This document shows positions 1 through 38,112 of a stretch of DNA of 64,000 nucleotides, piece after piece. This DNA comes from Symbiodinium natans (lineage: Eukaryota; Sar; Dinophyceae; Suessiales; Symbiodiniaceae). The position numbers and the translations under genes were made by a program. The notes under the pieces were generated by a model. The model was not told where the DNA came from, did not search any database, and saw nothing but the letters and a program-made list of their open reading frames with translations. Each line of letters starts with the position of its first letter. Position 1 is the first letter of the stretch. Location: contig CAJNDS010001891.1 of NCBI GenBank assembly GCA_905221605.1, positions 384,001-448,000 of the forward strand, given 5' to 3'.

Positions 1-63
1 GGCTCTTTGGGAACGAGCTTTCAACCTTGGAACTACACGCTTTCCAGCACCGTCCCATTCATA

Positions 64-245
64 GGGCCCTTAACGGACGGGGTTTCATGGCGGAGTAGGT
101 ACCTAGGGAACCTTAAGGAAGCTTAGGGAGCCTTAGGGAGTAGTGGGGAGTATTAGGGAAACTTGGGTAAGATACCCCTTGAACCCCCTAAACCCTAAAC
201 CCTAAGCCCTAAACCCTAAACCCTAGTTACTGAACCCCCCCTCCC

Positions 246-255
<10 letters not shown>
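64..255. mobile_element. MITE-like element I, copy 1, holding a telomeric tract
   Basis: Ends are inverted (GGGCCCTTAACGGACGGGG... and ...CCCCCTCCCTTAAGAACCC). The body (GTAGGTACCTAGGGAACCTTAAGGAAGCTTAGGGAGCC split over the element) matches 49530-49672. Here a CCCTAAA tract at 187-229 interrupts the right arm; the other copy has none. Its right end supplies the mqo stop codon. Confidence 0.65.
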
Positions 256-27375
<27,120 letters not shown>

Positions 27376-28095
27376 CTCAGGGTCCAGCGGAGGGCCCGCA
27401 AAACGGTGTAGGGTTTAGGGTTTAGGGTTTAGGGTTTAGGGTTTAGGGTTTAGGGTTTAGGGACAGAGACACAGGGCTTCTACAAACATGGTTTTCTAGA
27501 ATCTCCCCTGAACGGGGCCCTCATACCCCAATAGTACGATGCTTCCGTTTGTGTGTGGCTTTTGGGCTCCTAAGTTTAGGGTTTAAGGGTTTAGAGGTTT
27601 AGGTGTTTTCGGCGATAAAACCGTTTTCGGGCGTAGGCTGTGCCAGACTGTCAAAGTATCCCAACACTAGATGTACAAAAATATGGGGGTTCCAATGGGA
27701 TCCGAAATATCGAGAAGCAAGCTGAGTCACATCCCCTCAACAAAGCCTCGGCGCCTCGCTCGGGGGGGGGGGGGGGGAGGGGGGTTGTTCAGAGGTATAA
27801 GTAGGGACCAAGCGAAGAAATCCTTAATCTTATTCCCCTGTTATAACCCTTATATGTACCGTCCAGTCCCTATATTCCTAAGCAGCCCCTACATTCCTAC
27901 ATTCCCCGCCTAAAGTGTCCCTTATGAGGGTCCCTCATTTAGTCCCTTGAGTATGCAGGCTGCCGCCAGGTGGGCCCCGGGACCCTTTGAGGGCCACAGG
28001 TGACAACCCTAAGCCCTACGAAGCAGCACTATAAACCCTATGAACCCTATAAGCAACCACCTCAACCCTTTCAGGAGCTCAGGGCCTGCAGGTGC

Positions 28096-28126
<31 letters not shown>

Positions 28127-28261
28127 AGAGGTGCACTTGTTGTTGGGGTGAAGGGTTAGGGGTTAGGATTTAGGGCTTAGGGTTTAGGGTTTAGGGATTC
28201 GGGTTTAGGGTTTTAGCGTTTACCCTGAACCCATCAAGGAACAACAAATGCCCTACAGCTT

Positions 28262-28365
28262 GGGATGATCCTCCTTATACCAGCAGTCCTTAGTCTGGAT
28301 CATAATACCCCCAATACCCCCCCCCCCCCCAATTATACTCCCGATGAAGGACTGTCAGCATAAGC
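28262..28365. mobile_element. MITE-like element B (degenerate)
   Basis: GGGATGATCCTCCTTATACC, AGCAGTCCTTAG and GAAGGACTGTCAGCATAAG. Confidence 0.4.
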
Positions 28366-28696
28366 AAGAAAACAATGGTACCCCCATTTTCGGAAAACCC
28401 CAATATGAGCTTGAGGTTTAGGGGAGCTGAACCTCGACTCCTGTTTAGAGATAACACCGCAAAGAACAAGATGTGTAGATTTGCTTAAACCCTCTAACAC
28501 CAACATCATTCCCGGCTAGGAAACCCCAGACCTGGAAATTCTAAGGGCTTCCTGCTAGTAGGGAACTCTAAGAATTCATAGGTTTGGGAAAGTTTGGGGT
28601 CAAAGTTTAGGGGTGTTTCTAGGGTTTAGGCGGTTTAGGGTCATGGCCTGCTTATAAAGTTTGGGTGCTTAGGGTTTGGGATTGAAGTTTCGGGTG

Positions 28697-28803
28697 CACT
28701 TGGAGGTTCATATGTAATGACAGGGTTGCAGGTACCCTAAACGGGGTTATCAGCAGAGTTACCCGCAACCCTGCTTATGACTACCCATGAATCTCCATGT
28801 AGA
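28697..28803. mobile_element. MITE-like element C
   Basis: CACTTGGAGGTTCATATGTA to CTACCCATGAATCTCCATGT. Confidence 0.6.
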
Positions 28804-28901
28804 GTCGCGCACTCTGAACGGCAAGAACCCTAAACCCTAAACCCTAAACCCCAGACCCTAAACCCTAAACCCTAAACCCTAAACCCAAGCTCTCTGGGGG
28901 C

Positions 28902-28935
28902 GGGGCAAGGAGTGCGCGTCGGGAGCATGCTGAGC
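28902..28935 (-). CDS. Exon-like island
   Basis: Reads AQHAPDAHSLP plus one base, acceptor GCGGAG|GCT and donor C|GCCCC. It could join the mqo leader exon in phase, but other frames are possible. Confidence 0.25.
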
Positions 28936-29499
28936 CTCCGCGTACCGTGGTTCAGGCTTTTGGGGGAAAGAGTTTTGGGTTTAGGGTTTAGGGCTTTGGG
29001 GGAAAGGGTTTTGGGGTTGAGTGTTTGAAGAAAGGAATCTACTATCCAAATCTTGATAACATCACAGCAGGGGATCCCTATGGTTCCTTATCATGGGAAT
29101 GCGGGCTTAAAACCCTAAACCCTAAAACCCTAAACCCTAAACCCTATTCTGGGTATCCAGTTCCTGTAGACACGAGAAGGTGCTTCGCCTCCGACCTCCG
29201 GCAGGAGTGCACGGCAGCTACTGGTACCCTGAGCACGCAGCTTGCCACATCCAACGATATCTGCATAGGGTTTAGGGTTTAGGGTTTAGGGTTTAGGGTT
29301 TAGGGTTTAGGGTTTAGGGTTTAGGGTTCTAAGTTCAGGGCTCGGGGTTGAAGATTTCGGTTCTGAGGTGCTACCTTACCCGGTGTCGGATTCGGGGCTC
29401 TCTGCCCAAACCCCTCCGACCCGTCCCCAACCCTAAACCTAAACCTAAACCCTAAACCCTAAACCCTAAACCCTAAACCCTAAACCCTAAACCCCAGGC

Positions 29500-29544
29500 C
29501 TTCTCCAGCATCCTTTGCAGGTCGTCCTTGCGCAGGGGCGCCGT
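29500..29544 (-). CDS. Exon-like island
   Basis: Fifteen codons, TAPLRKDDLQRMLEK, with acceptor GGGCAG|ACG and donor AAG|GCCTGG. CCCTAAA lies below and TTTAGGG above, the same setting as mqo exons. Charged helix; no family recognised. Confidence 0.45.
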
Positions 29545-29702
29545 CTGCCCAGCCTGCGCTCTGCAAGGGTTTAGGGTTTAGGGTTTAGGGTTTAGGGTTT
29601 AGGGTTTAGGGTTTAGGGTTTAGGGAAGCCCCACTAAGACCCCCAAAGAACCTTCAAAGGCGTGAATGAAGCAAGCTCACAAAGTCCACTGACTTGGGGC
29701 CT

Positions 29703-29810
29703 ACGAGGAGGTTCATGGGTAGTTAGAGGTAGGGTTATAAGAGCCCTAGTTTGGGTTGCAAGTATAGTTCCCATACTTCTAACCCTACTTTCACTACCCA
29801 TGAACCTAGT
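29703..29810. mobile_element. MITE-like element C
   Basis: ACGAGGAGGTTCATGGGTAG to CACTACCCATGAACCTAGT; flanked at once by a CCCTAAA tract. Confidence 0.6.
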
Positions 29811-30079
29811 AGCCCTAAACCCTAAACCCTAAACCCTAAACCCTAAACCCTAAACCCTAAACCCTAAACCCCAAGCCATGGTTGGCACATCTGGCCTTCG
29901 CCATGGGCAGCTCGCGCGTGCCGGGATCTGCTCGCCTTGGCCAAGTTCTCCAATCCAAAAAGGGTGTAGGGGTTTAGGGTTTAGGGTTTGGGGTTTAGGG
30001 TTTAGGGTTTAGGGTTTAGGGTTTAGGGTTTAGGGTTTAGGGTTCTCCAATCCGAAGCCCTCATCCGAAAACCCTTAAC

Positions 30080-30240
30080 GTGGAGGTTCGTGGGCTGTTG
30101 CAAGATGAGCATGGTAACTCCAACCCTACTACTCCCTCAACCCTAAACCCTAAACCCTCAACCCTAAACCCTAAACCCGAAACCCTAAACCCTAAACCCT
30201 AAACCCTACTTGCAACCTACCCTTGAACCTCTCTACGGTT
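30080..30240. mobile_element. MITE-like element C with internal telomeric tract
   Basis: GTGGAGGTTCGTGGGCTGTT and ACCTACCCTTGAACCTCT arms; a CCCTAAA tract at 30137-30206 sits between two CCCTAC motifs. Confidence 0.5.
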
Positions 30241-30556
30241 CCGAACGCCCCCGAGGTCCCAGCTGCGCTGCATGCGGCGCTCTGCTCTGCGGAGGGGCCT
30301 GTCGCTCGGAAGGGGCCGAAGCTAGGAGGGTTTAGGGTTTAGGGTTTAGGGAGTTTAGGGGTTTTGCTTTGTGACGAAGATGCATCGCTCTGCTTGTCTT
30401 ACTCAGAAGCTGGGGCCTCAGGGCGTGAACGGCAACGGCCCTAAACCTCAAACCCTAAACCCTAAACTGCCCTAAACCCTAAACCCTAAACCCCAAACCC
30501 TAAACCCTGGCGTCTCATGGCCATGTTATGGCCAGCTAGCTCCGTTCATGGCTGGC

Positions 30557-30601
30557 CTCAATATCAGGCTTCATGTCGTACTCGAAGCCCGACAGAGTGG
30601 T
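30557..30601 (-). CDS. Exon-like island
   Basis: Minus strand reads TLSGFEYDMKPDIE with a GC donor (GAG|GCCAG). The high-coordinate edge is approximate. Product unknown. Confidence 0.3.
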
Positions 30602-31370
30602 CACAACTTAGAGAGTCGGCCATATGTTGAACTTGAGGAGTTCGCATTAGACTTCATGTGCGGGTTTCCGGATGTATGGCTACCCTTTAGTTGGGGTTCC
30701 TTTAAATAAGGCGCACAGTGTCGTGTTTTGGAGTATTTTCGGGGGTGGGGGGGGACCTACACATATTTGTACCGTACTGTATTCCCAAACCGCGCCCCGC
30801 CCCCATGGCCCATATCTCTCAGAGCCTTCGGTATACACGCCAAAACCTAGCTATGAAACCTAAACCCTCATGTATATCCAAAAACCCGAACCCAGTCGAA
30901 CCTTCTCTGCAGGAGTTGGCTTGTTTGACTGCGCCGCGCCGGGAAACCTGCCACTGTGAGCCAAACCAGTGTGGGCTGTAGGGTTTCGGGTTTAGGGTTT
31001 AGGGAAGTTTAGGGTTTAGGGTGGCTCTGTATCCCTAAACCTAAACCGGGAATGCCGCTTCTCCAGGCCGACAGAGCGCCCTTAAAGCCTTTAAAACTTT
31101 CAACCCTCAAGCCCCCAAATCCCTAAACCCTAAACCCCTAAACCCCTAAACCCCTATACTCCCAAGCGCCTAAAACCCCAAACCCCGAAAACCCTAAACC
31201 CCTAAACCCCGAACGCTTAACCACAAACCCGAAACACGATTCCTTCGGTGCCCTTAAACCCGTAAACCCTTAAACCCTTGAACCCTTAAACCCTTAACCC
31301 TAAACCCTAAACCCTAAACCCTAAACCCTAAACCCTAAACCCTAAACCCTAAACTGCTGGGCTCTGGAGG

Positions 31371-31438
31371 GCTGAGGTGTCCACTCCATCTGCTGAGTCG
31401 CCAGAGAGGCCGCCAGCTTGTTCTGCACCTTTGCTTTG
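31371..31438 (-). CDS. Exon-like island
   Basis: Reads VQNKLAASLATQQMEWTPQP after CAAAG|GTG, between a CCCTAAA tract and TTTAGGG repeats. Amphipathic, Gln/Ala-rich. Low-coordinate edge approximate. Confidence 0.4.
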
Positions 31439-31542
31439 CCAAGGGTTTAGGGTTCAGGGTTTAGGGTTTAGGGTTTTGGGTTTAGGGTCTAGGGGTTCTA
31501 GGGGCTTTGGGGGTTTGAAGGGTTTAAGGGTGTTAAAGTCTT

Positions 31543-31665
31543 CTTATTCTTCTTCTTCTTCTTCTTCTTCTTCTTCTTCTTCTTCTTCTTCTTCTTCTTC
31601 TTCTTCTTCTTCTTCTTCTTCTTCTTCTTCTTCTTCTTCTTCTTCTTCTTCTTCTTCTTCTTCTT
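31543..31665 (+). repeat. TTC trinucleotide array
   Basis: About 40 TTC units; the poly-Ser frame through it is not a gene. Confidence 0.97.
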
Positions 31666-32188
31666 TGTTGGGGTGGGGGGGGAAGTTAAGGGTTTGGAGG
31701 GTTTAAGTGCTTTAAGGGGCTTGAGGGTTTGAGGGCTTAATTGGTTTTGGGTTTGGAGTTCAATTCAAAGGGCTGTAGGGTTGAAGGCTTTGATATGGGG
31801 CGTAGGCTTTGGGGCGGAGGGTTTGGGGCTTCCTGTTTGGGGTTAAGGCACAACAGCTCCTTAAAAACAAGGCCTCCGGTGGAACCGATCCGAATCGGCC
31901 GCCTTTCCTTTTCGTGGAATCCTACGAAGGAGGCCTCCAAGGTAGAACATACCAAAAAGAGGCTTGGGGTTCTTAGGTTAAGGGTTTATAAGGGTTCAGG
32001 GTTCAGGGTTTCGGGTTTAGGGCTAGGTACCAAGAATTGACTCAACCCTAACTAGTAAACCCCACAGGGTCCAGGTACGAGGAGCAAGGTTGCCCTAAAC
32101 CCTAAACCCTATCCCCAAACCCTAAACCCTATCCCCAAACCCCAAACCCTAAACCCTTGCAGGACGAAGGCGGCTTTTGAGTTTAGGG

Positions 32189-32335
32189 CTACTTGGAGGT
32201 TCATGGGTAGTTATAAGCAGGGTTCTAAGTATGACAACGACACGCATAAACCCTGTTTAACTAGGGCACGCGTAACCCTACCGAAACCCCGTAAAACCGT
32301 ACAAGCGCAAAACCGAAAAAAATTGAACCTCCGAG
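32189..32335. mobile_element. MITE-like element C (degenerate right arm)
   Basis: CTACTTGGAGGTTCATGGGT clear; right arm decayed to TTGAACCTCCGAG. Confidence 0.45.
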
Positions 32336-32399
32336 CACGGAACTAAACCCTAAACCCTAAACCCGAAAACCCCAGAACCTCCGAGCAAGCCCTAAACCT

Positions 32400-32480
32400 A
32401 GAGACAGCCAAGGCACGACTCCCGGCAGGCTGAGGGGCGTCCTGGGGGCCCCAGCCGGCCCCTGCAGCCTCGAGCGCATG
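32400..32480 (-). CDS. Exon-like island, Pro/Ala/Gln-rich
   Basis: Minus strand reads AAGAGWGPQDAPQPAGSRAL after CTCGAG. TTTAGGG repeats lie above. Edges approximate; product unknown. Confidence 0.35.
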
Positions 32481-32772
32481 CTCGGTAGGCTTTAGGCTTT
32501 AGGCTTTAGGGTTTAGGGTTTAGGGTTTAGGGTTTGGGGTTTGGGGTTTAGGGTTTAGGGTTTAGGGTTTAGGGTTTAGGGTTTAGGGTTTAGGCTTTCG
32601 GGCTCTCGCGGAATCTGTGGGAGCTCAGTACCAACCCCCTAAAGTACGACATTTGCCTCTGACCTTGGACAATACCCCTTACAATTCGGTTTAGGGTTTA
32701 GGGTTGAGGGGCCCGGAACGCCCCAAACAAAAACATCATGATTGTAACTACATATATACACACATTATAAAC

Positions 32773-32807
<35 letters not shown>

Positions 32808-32988
32808 ACATGTGGTTGAATTTCGGAAGTTATGCTCTTGTTGATCCCATCTTGTGGTGGCGGCTGCAGAAGCCGTGCAAAGCGTGGCTTGTGGGCCCTG
32901 TTCGTCAGGAGCTCAGTCGCAGCTCTGCTCTTCTGAAGAAGCAGTTAGGGCTGAACTTGGGTAGCCCAACAACCATTCTATCACAAGG

Positions 32989-33058
32989 GCACCCCTTTTT
33001 TGGGTTTGGTTACTTTTTTAGGGAACCTTGAACCAAAAGCAGGGAAAAAGGGGGTACC
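32989..33058. mobile_element. Palindromic element F
   Basis: GGGCACCCCTTTTTTGGGTT, a central TGGTTACTTTTTTAGGGAAC CTTGAACC, then AAAAAGGGGGTACCA. Copies at 41430-41502 and, partial, 60249-60295. Confidence 0.55.
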
Positions 33059-33067
33059 ACTGGGCTC

Positions 33068-33227
33068 CCAGTTCATGGTACCTACTAACCACTTATAACG
33101 GGGCTTATAACCCTACGTATAATGCGGATAACCCCTATAAGCCTATAAGGCCCTTTAGGGGTATTATAAGTAGGGTTATAAGTACAGCTATAATATAAGT
33201 GGCTAGTAAGTACCATGAACCTTCAAG
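33068..33227. mobile_element. MITE-like element C
   Basis: AGTTCATGGTACCTACTAAC to GTACCATGAACCTTCAAG with several internal TATAAGT arms. Confidence 0.6.
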
Positions 33228-33284
33228 CAAACCCTAAACCCTAAACCCTAAACCCTAAACCCTAAACCCTAAACCCTAAGGGCT

Positions 33285-33370
33285 CCAAGGCTTCAGGCAC
33301 GTCTGAGCCGCAGACCCCGGCTGATGGGAGCTGGCAAACGCCTCAGCCGGCGGGGAGGACTTGGGGGGTT
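33285..33370. CDS. Exon-like island, strand ambiguous
   Basis: The minus strand gives PPKSSPPAEAFASSHQPGSA; the plus strand gives GTSEPQTPADGSWQTPQPAG. Both are open across the island, which has CCCTAAA below and TTTAGGG above. Confidence 0.3.
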
Positions 33371-33798
33371 CGTCGAGGGTTTAGAGTTTCGGGTTTAGGG
33401 TTGAGGGTTTAGGGTTAAGAGTTTGGGGTCTAGGATTATGGGCCCTGAACTTGAGTCCCTGGTTGTGTAAACCCTAAACCCTAAACCCTAAACCCTAAAC
33501 CCTAACCCCCCAACCTTACATACAGCACGTGTAACAAGGGCCCCCACTTCGGATACCCTTAAACAAGGGTAAGGGACTAAGGGCCCATGGTTCCAAGAAT
33601 AAAGTTAAGGGATGTTAGGGAATTTAGGGGCACTAGGGGTCTAGGGTTCGGGTTAGGGTTGAGGGCTTTTTAAGGGTTGTAGGGGACAGGGCCCACAAAG
33701 AACGATGCAGCGAGTTTAAGGTTCTTTGGGGTTTTGCTGTTCGGGCTCTTGGGTTTTCGGTGCAGGGTTAACAAACGCCCACAAGCTACCCATAGCCC

Positions 33799-33904
33799 AA
33801 AGAGCCCAATACCCCTTAATTAAGGAATATTCCTTAAATCATACTAAGGATCCCTATATGGTTTAAGGAATATTGCTTAATTAAGGGGTTTTAGGGCTCT
33901 CTGG
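33799..33904. mobile_element. MITE-like element A, well preserved
   Basis: AGAGCCCAATACCCCTTAAT, TAAGGAATATTCCTTAAATC, GGATCCCTATATGG and AATTAAGGGGTTTTAGGGCTC. A good reference copy. Confidence 0.75.
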
Positions 33905-34004
33905 GAAGCATTGCCTTTGTAATTGAAAAAAAAGGCTACAAGTGTTGCTGTGGGCGCATTGAGGGGGCAGGCCGGATGGGGGTTTGGGGTCTAGGGTCAA
34001 GCTT

Positions 34005-34160
34005 CACTTAGAGGTTCATGGTACTTACTAACCAATTATAACTGTACTTAGAACCCTACTTATCCTAGCCCTAAAGGGCCTTATAGGGGTCATCACAATT
34101 ATAAGTAGGGTTATAAGCCCAGTTATAAGTGGTTAGTAAGTACCATGAACCGCCAAGCAG
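34005..34160. mobile_element. MITE-like element C
   Basis: CACTTAGAGGTTCATGGTAC to AGTACCATGAACCGCCAAG. Confidence 0.6.
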
Positions 34161-34394
34161 GCTTCAGGGTTTAGGGTTTAGCGGGGACTGCGCAAGGCAC
34201 TTTGGTTCAGGGTGTCAGCTTGCTTCGACGGAGCTCGACGAACTTGCCGTAAACCCTAAACTCTAAACCCTACACCCTACCTACACCCTAAGCCCTAAGC
34301 CCTAAGCCCCAAGCCCTAAACCCTAAGCCCTAAGCCCTAAGCCCTAAGCCCTAAACCCTAAACCCTAAACCCTAAACCCTAAACATCAACAGGC

Positions 34395-34472
34395 CGGGCC
34401 GTTTTAAGCCTCGTTGCCGTATACTTGAACAGGCCTTCATGGCTCCAGCTCTGCTTGCCCTCTGAGGGTCGG
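34395..34472 (-). CDS. Exon-like island
   Basis: Minus strand reads PSEGKQSWSHEGLFKYTATR after an acceptor-like CCCTCAG. CCCTAAA tracts below, TTTAGGG above. Product unknown. Confidence 0.4.
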
Positions 34473-34721
34473 TTCAGCGGGTTTAAGGTTTTGGGTTTAG
34501 GATTTAGGGTTTAGGGTTTAGGGTTTGGGGTTTGGGGTTTGGGGTTTAGGATTTAGGGTTTAGGGTTTAGGGGTAGGTGCATGGGCCCTGAATATGGTCC
34601 CTAACCTCCTTTCAAGGGTTCTGATGTACGTGCCCTTGTGATTTTTGCGGGGTATATAAGGGGTACCCTTTCAAGGGCCCATACTAAGGGACCACGTAAC
34701 TACCCTTAGATGCGCAGAGTG

Positions 34722-34815
34722 CCCACACCCTTAGCTAAGGAAGAAGCCTTAAACCATATAGGGATCCTGAATATGATTTAAGGTATATTCCTCAGTTAAG
34801 GGGTATTGGGCCCTA
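34722..34815. mobile_element. MITE-like element A
   Basis: GAGTGCCCACACCCTTAGCT to CTCAGTTAAGGGGTATTGGG. Confidence 0.6.
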
Positions 34816-35034
34816 ATTAGACCCTAAACCGTAAAACCTAAACTCAAAGCCCTATTCCTTGATTAAGGGGTATTGGGCTCTTAAACCAAAAAAAGCCTAA
34901 ACCCGAAACCCGAAACCCTAAAACCCAAACCCTGACCCCTGCCTGGTCTTTGCCTGGACCTGGCTCTGTCGCCCGCGAAGAGCCGGAATGCAGCCGCCTT
35001 GAGGGTTCAGGCTTTGGAGTTGAGAATTTGGGGT

Positions 35035-35128
35035 TGAGGTTAGGGTTCAGGGTTCAGGGTTCAGGGTTCAGGGTTCAGGGTTCAGGGTTCAGGGTTCAGG
35101 GTTCAGGGTTCAGGGTTCAGGGTTCAGG
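35035..35128 (+). repeat. TTCAGGG variant array
   Basis: About 12 perfect TTCAGGG units, a homogenised variant of the telomere unit. A second such block is at 51187-51246. Confidence 0.95.
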
Positions 35129-35280
35129 GTTTAGTTAGGGGTTCGAGGTTCAGGGTTCGGGGTATAGCCCATATGGCCGAGTGCCATGAGGTAATGTTTT
35201 CTGCTTCATAATGATGCCAATTTATTGAGAGCGTTCTCCCTGATCTGTTCAGGGCAAGTCGTTGATTTAGGGTGTAGGAG

Positions 35281-35440
35281 TGTTGCTCCCGGGTTCCCCA
35301 CTACCACCCTCTATACGGCCCCAACCACCAACCTAATTAAGGTTATTAAAGGGGGGAGCCTGCGGGGGGGGGGGGGGTAGCCCTAAACCCTTACCCCTAA
35401 CCCCTAAACCCTACAGAGGGGGGTAGTAGGGGAGCCCATG
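35281..35440. mobile_element. Palindromic element J with internal telomeric-like tract
   Basis: CGGGTTCCCCACTACCACCC and GGGGGGTAGTAGGGGAGCCC arms; CCCTAAACCCTTACC sequence lies inside the right half. Confidence 0.5.
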
Positions 35441-35520
35441 AGTTGGGGGCTTCAGGCTTAGGACTTTGGGCCAGACTTCTAGGTCCGCGCCTAAACCCGA
35501 AACCCTAAACCCTAAACCGC

Positions 35521-35565
35521 CTCGTCAGGAACGTGGCACGGGACCGCGGGCGGGCTTGGCAGTCT
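35521..35565 (-). CDS. Exon-like island
   Basis: Fifteen codons, RLPSPPAVPCHVPDE, acceptor TTGCAG|AGA and donor GAG|GCGG, CCCTAAA below and a TTTAGGG tract above. Pro-rich. Confidence 0.45.
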
Positions 35566-35875
35566 CTGCAAGGCCAACACCACGCTGAGGGTTTAGGGTT
35601 TAGGGTTTAGGGTTTAGGGTTTAGGGTTTAGGGTTTAGGGTTTAGGGTTTAGGGTTTAGGGTCCTTCGGGAGCCCCAAGACTCTGGGCTAAGTGGCGTGA
35701 TCGCCGCCGCCTACAGTAGGCGAGAGAGAGAGAGAGGTTGCCCTCTTCATCTCAATTTGAAAAGAAACTCCAACCCCCTTTGAAAACCCTGAGAGCCCAA
35801 CGGAAAGCACATACAAACAAACCCTAAACCCTAAACCCTAAACCCTAGACCTAAACCCTAAACCCTCAGACATTT

Positions 35876-35975
35876 GGCTGGGCTGTGGACGTTGAGGCGG
35901 TCGGATTGGGAGCCGCCATGGATCGCGCGGGGCCGCTGGACACCGCGCTTGGGCGAACGGCCTCCGAGCCAAAGG
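35876..35975 (-). CDS. Exon-like island, Ser/Pro/Ala-rich
   Basis: Minus strand reads AVRPSAVSSGPARSMAAPNP and on through TASTSTAQPNV after CTCGGAG. Typical of a disordered linker. Edges approximate. Confidence 0.4.
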
Positions 35976-36191
35976 GATTTAGGGTTTAGGGTTTAGGGTT
36001 TTGGGGTTTAGGGTTTAGGGCTTAGGGTTTATGGTTTAGGGTTTTGGGTTTTGGGGTTTAGGATGTGGGGTTCGGGCCTGGTCTAGGAGGGCCCTCTCGG
36101 GTGTAGGGTTTCGGGTTTACACTTGCGGCTTAGGGCTTATAAGCCCTAAACCGAAACCCTAGGCCCTGAAAAACTCCAAAGAGTTCGAAGC

Positions 36192-36228
36192 CTGCGCAGG
36201 CGCAGGCTGCTGGGCGTCCGCAGCCGAC
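36192..36228 (-). CDS. Exon-like island
   Basis: Reads SAADAQQPAPAQ with acceptor GTCAG|G and donor CAG|GCTTC (GC type). TTTAGGG repeats lie above. Confidence 0.4.
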
Positions 36229-36937
36229 CTGACATGCCACAGCAGCCCCTCTAACATGGATTCGGGGTTTAGGGTTTAGGGTTTAGGGTTCAGGGTTTAG
36301 GGTGTAGGGTGTAGGGTTTAGGGTTTTATAGGGGTTTAGGCTTGAGGGGCAAGGGCCCAGGGTTGCACAAGAATAACGAGCTGTAGAAGTGCCCTCAAGC
36401 CAGAACTTACTTTGGGGTTTTTGGGTTTTGGGGTTTGTCGGGTTATATCTATAGTTTTCTACTTATAACCCTATTTAGGGTATGGCGAACGCGTACAAGA
36501 AGAAATACATCCAAACAAAGAAATTCGACCCTGATCAAGGTTTCATTTCTTCATCCATGGAGGGCGGAGCGCCTGGAGGGGTTGAGGGCTCAGGTGTCTT
36601 ACCGTACTTTCAACCCTACTTCGATGTACCCTAACCCTCAACCCTGATTCAACCCCAAACCCCATTACCCGTGAACCTCCGAGTCAGGGCCACTCTTGCG
36701 TTCAAGACGCCCCGGCCCCAGCACAGTCGACAAAGACTGCCCGCGATCGGAATCCTTAGCAAGGCTGGGTTAGGGTCCTAGGACCCTGAACCCTAAACCC
36801 AACCCTAAACCCTAAACCCTTGAGGAGTTGGGGTTTAAAGGCTTAGGGTCTTCAGGACCCCTCAATTTTTGCTTCAGCATCAAGGCCCTTTAGCATTGGG
36901 CTCTTTCTGGGCGACTTTATACTGAAGGGCTCAGGTT

Positions 36938-37135
36938 GGGATGTGCCCCCTTCTAACAGTCCTTCATAGGGATTATAATCATAGGGGGTACTATCATCCC
37001 TACCCAGGATTGTTCTGAGTTGTGCGTCAAACCCTTTGAAGAATATTTATGAACAGGTTCCGTTCCAAGGAAAGAATGGAAACTAACAATTATCCCAAAG
37101 CACAACCCAGTGCTAGTAGAAGGGGGAGTATCCCA
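36938..37135. mobile_element. MITE-like element B, expanded
   Basis: TGGGATGTGCCCCCTTCTAA to AGAAGGGGGAGTATCCCA with an extra 90-bp centre. Confidence 0.55.
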
Positions 37136-37974
37136 TGGCTTGGGGTTTCAAGTTGAGGTGGTTTAGGGTTTAGGGTTTAGGGTTTAGGGTTTAGCGTTTA
37201 GGGTTTAGGGTTTAGGGTTGAGGTCGCGGACCCAGGACACCTGCAACTCCCGAGCAGCCAATGCAAAGCCTGAAAGGCGTTTGGGCTTAGGAAGCCTCAA
37301 CCACAACCCCAAACCCTCACACCCCCAACCCAACCCGCCCAACCCAACCCCCCAAAAAAACACAACCCCCCCCCAACCCCCCCCCAACACCGAACTGCCC
37401 CAACCCCTAAACACTAAACCCGAAACCCTAAACCCCCCCACCCCCCACCCACACCCCCGGAAGAACATCCCGAGTCGTGCCTCGCGCACCGGGGCCGACT
37501 GGTACCGACCCTGGACCTGCCAGGGTTGGGCCTGGCTCGGGGCGCAGGAGCAAACTGGAGAGTTCCGAGGAGGACCCCCCCCCCAAAAGAGCCCTGAGGA
37601 CCCTACACGGAAGCCATGGGAACCCTACCAAAATCACAATGTTAGCTGTTTTCTGGGAATTATAGTACCCAACAAAAACCCTCACAAATATCCCGGAAGT
37701 ACCCGTTTGAATTATTCAGGAGTAGTCCTCACATCATACGTAAGATCATTTGAGAGCTGAAGGTCTATTCCTTAAGTGGTTTTTGGGCTCGGAGGGTTTG
37801 AGGCTTGCAGGCTCAGATTTAGGGTTTATGCTTTAATGAGGGTTTGAAGTATGGTCCCTACTTAGGGTTTAGGGTTTAGGGTTTAGGGTTTAGGGTTTAG
37901 GGTTTAGGGTTTAGGGTTACTCAAACAGAGGCCATACTGGAGAGACCTGATGAGCGCAAAAAAACCGGTTTCAT

Positions 37975-38112
37975 GGGTTCATGGGTACTTAGAAGCAGAG
38001 TACCCGTAAATAGAGTTATAAGTAGTACCACACCTATAACTAACCCTAAACCCAAACCCTAAACCCTAAACCCCAAACCCTACTTTATAAAACTACCTGT
38101 GAACCGCCAAGT
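37975..38112. mobile_element. MITE-like element C with internal telomeric tract
   Basis: TTCATGGGTACTTAGAAGCA to CTACCTGTGAACCGCCAAG. At the point where other copies read ATAACCCTACTTATAA, a CCCTAAA run (38043-38080) replaces the single CCCTA. Confidence 0.6.

Noticed and set aside
31377-31706. 109-codon plus-strand ORF with poly-Ser
   Set aside because: The TTC array creates it; the part outside the repeat is telomeric translation. The real exon-like signal there is on the minus strand at 31371-31438.
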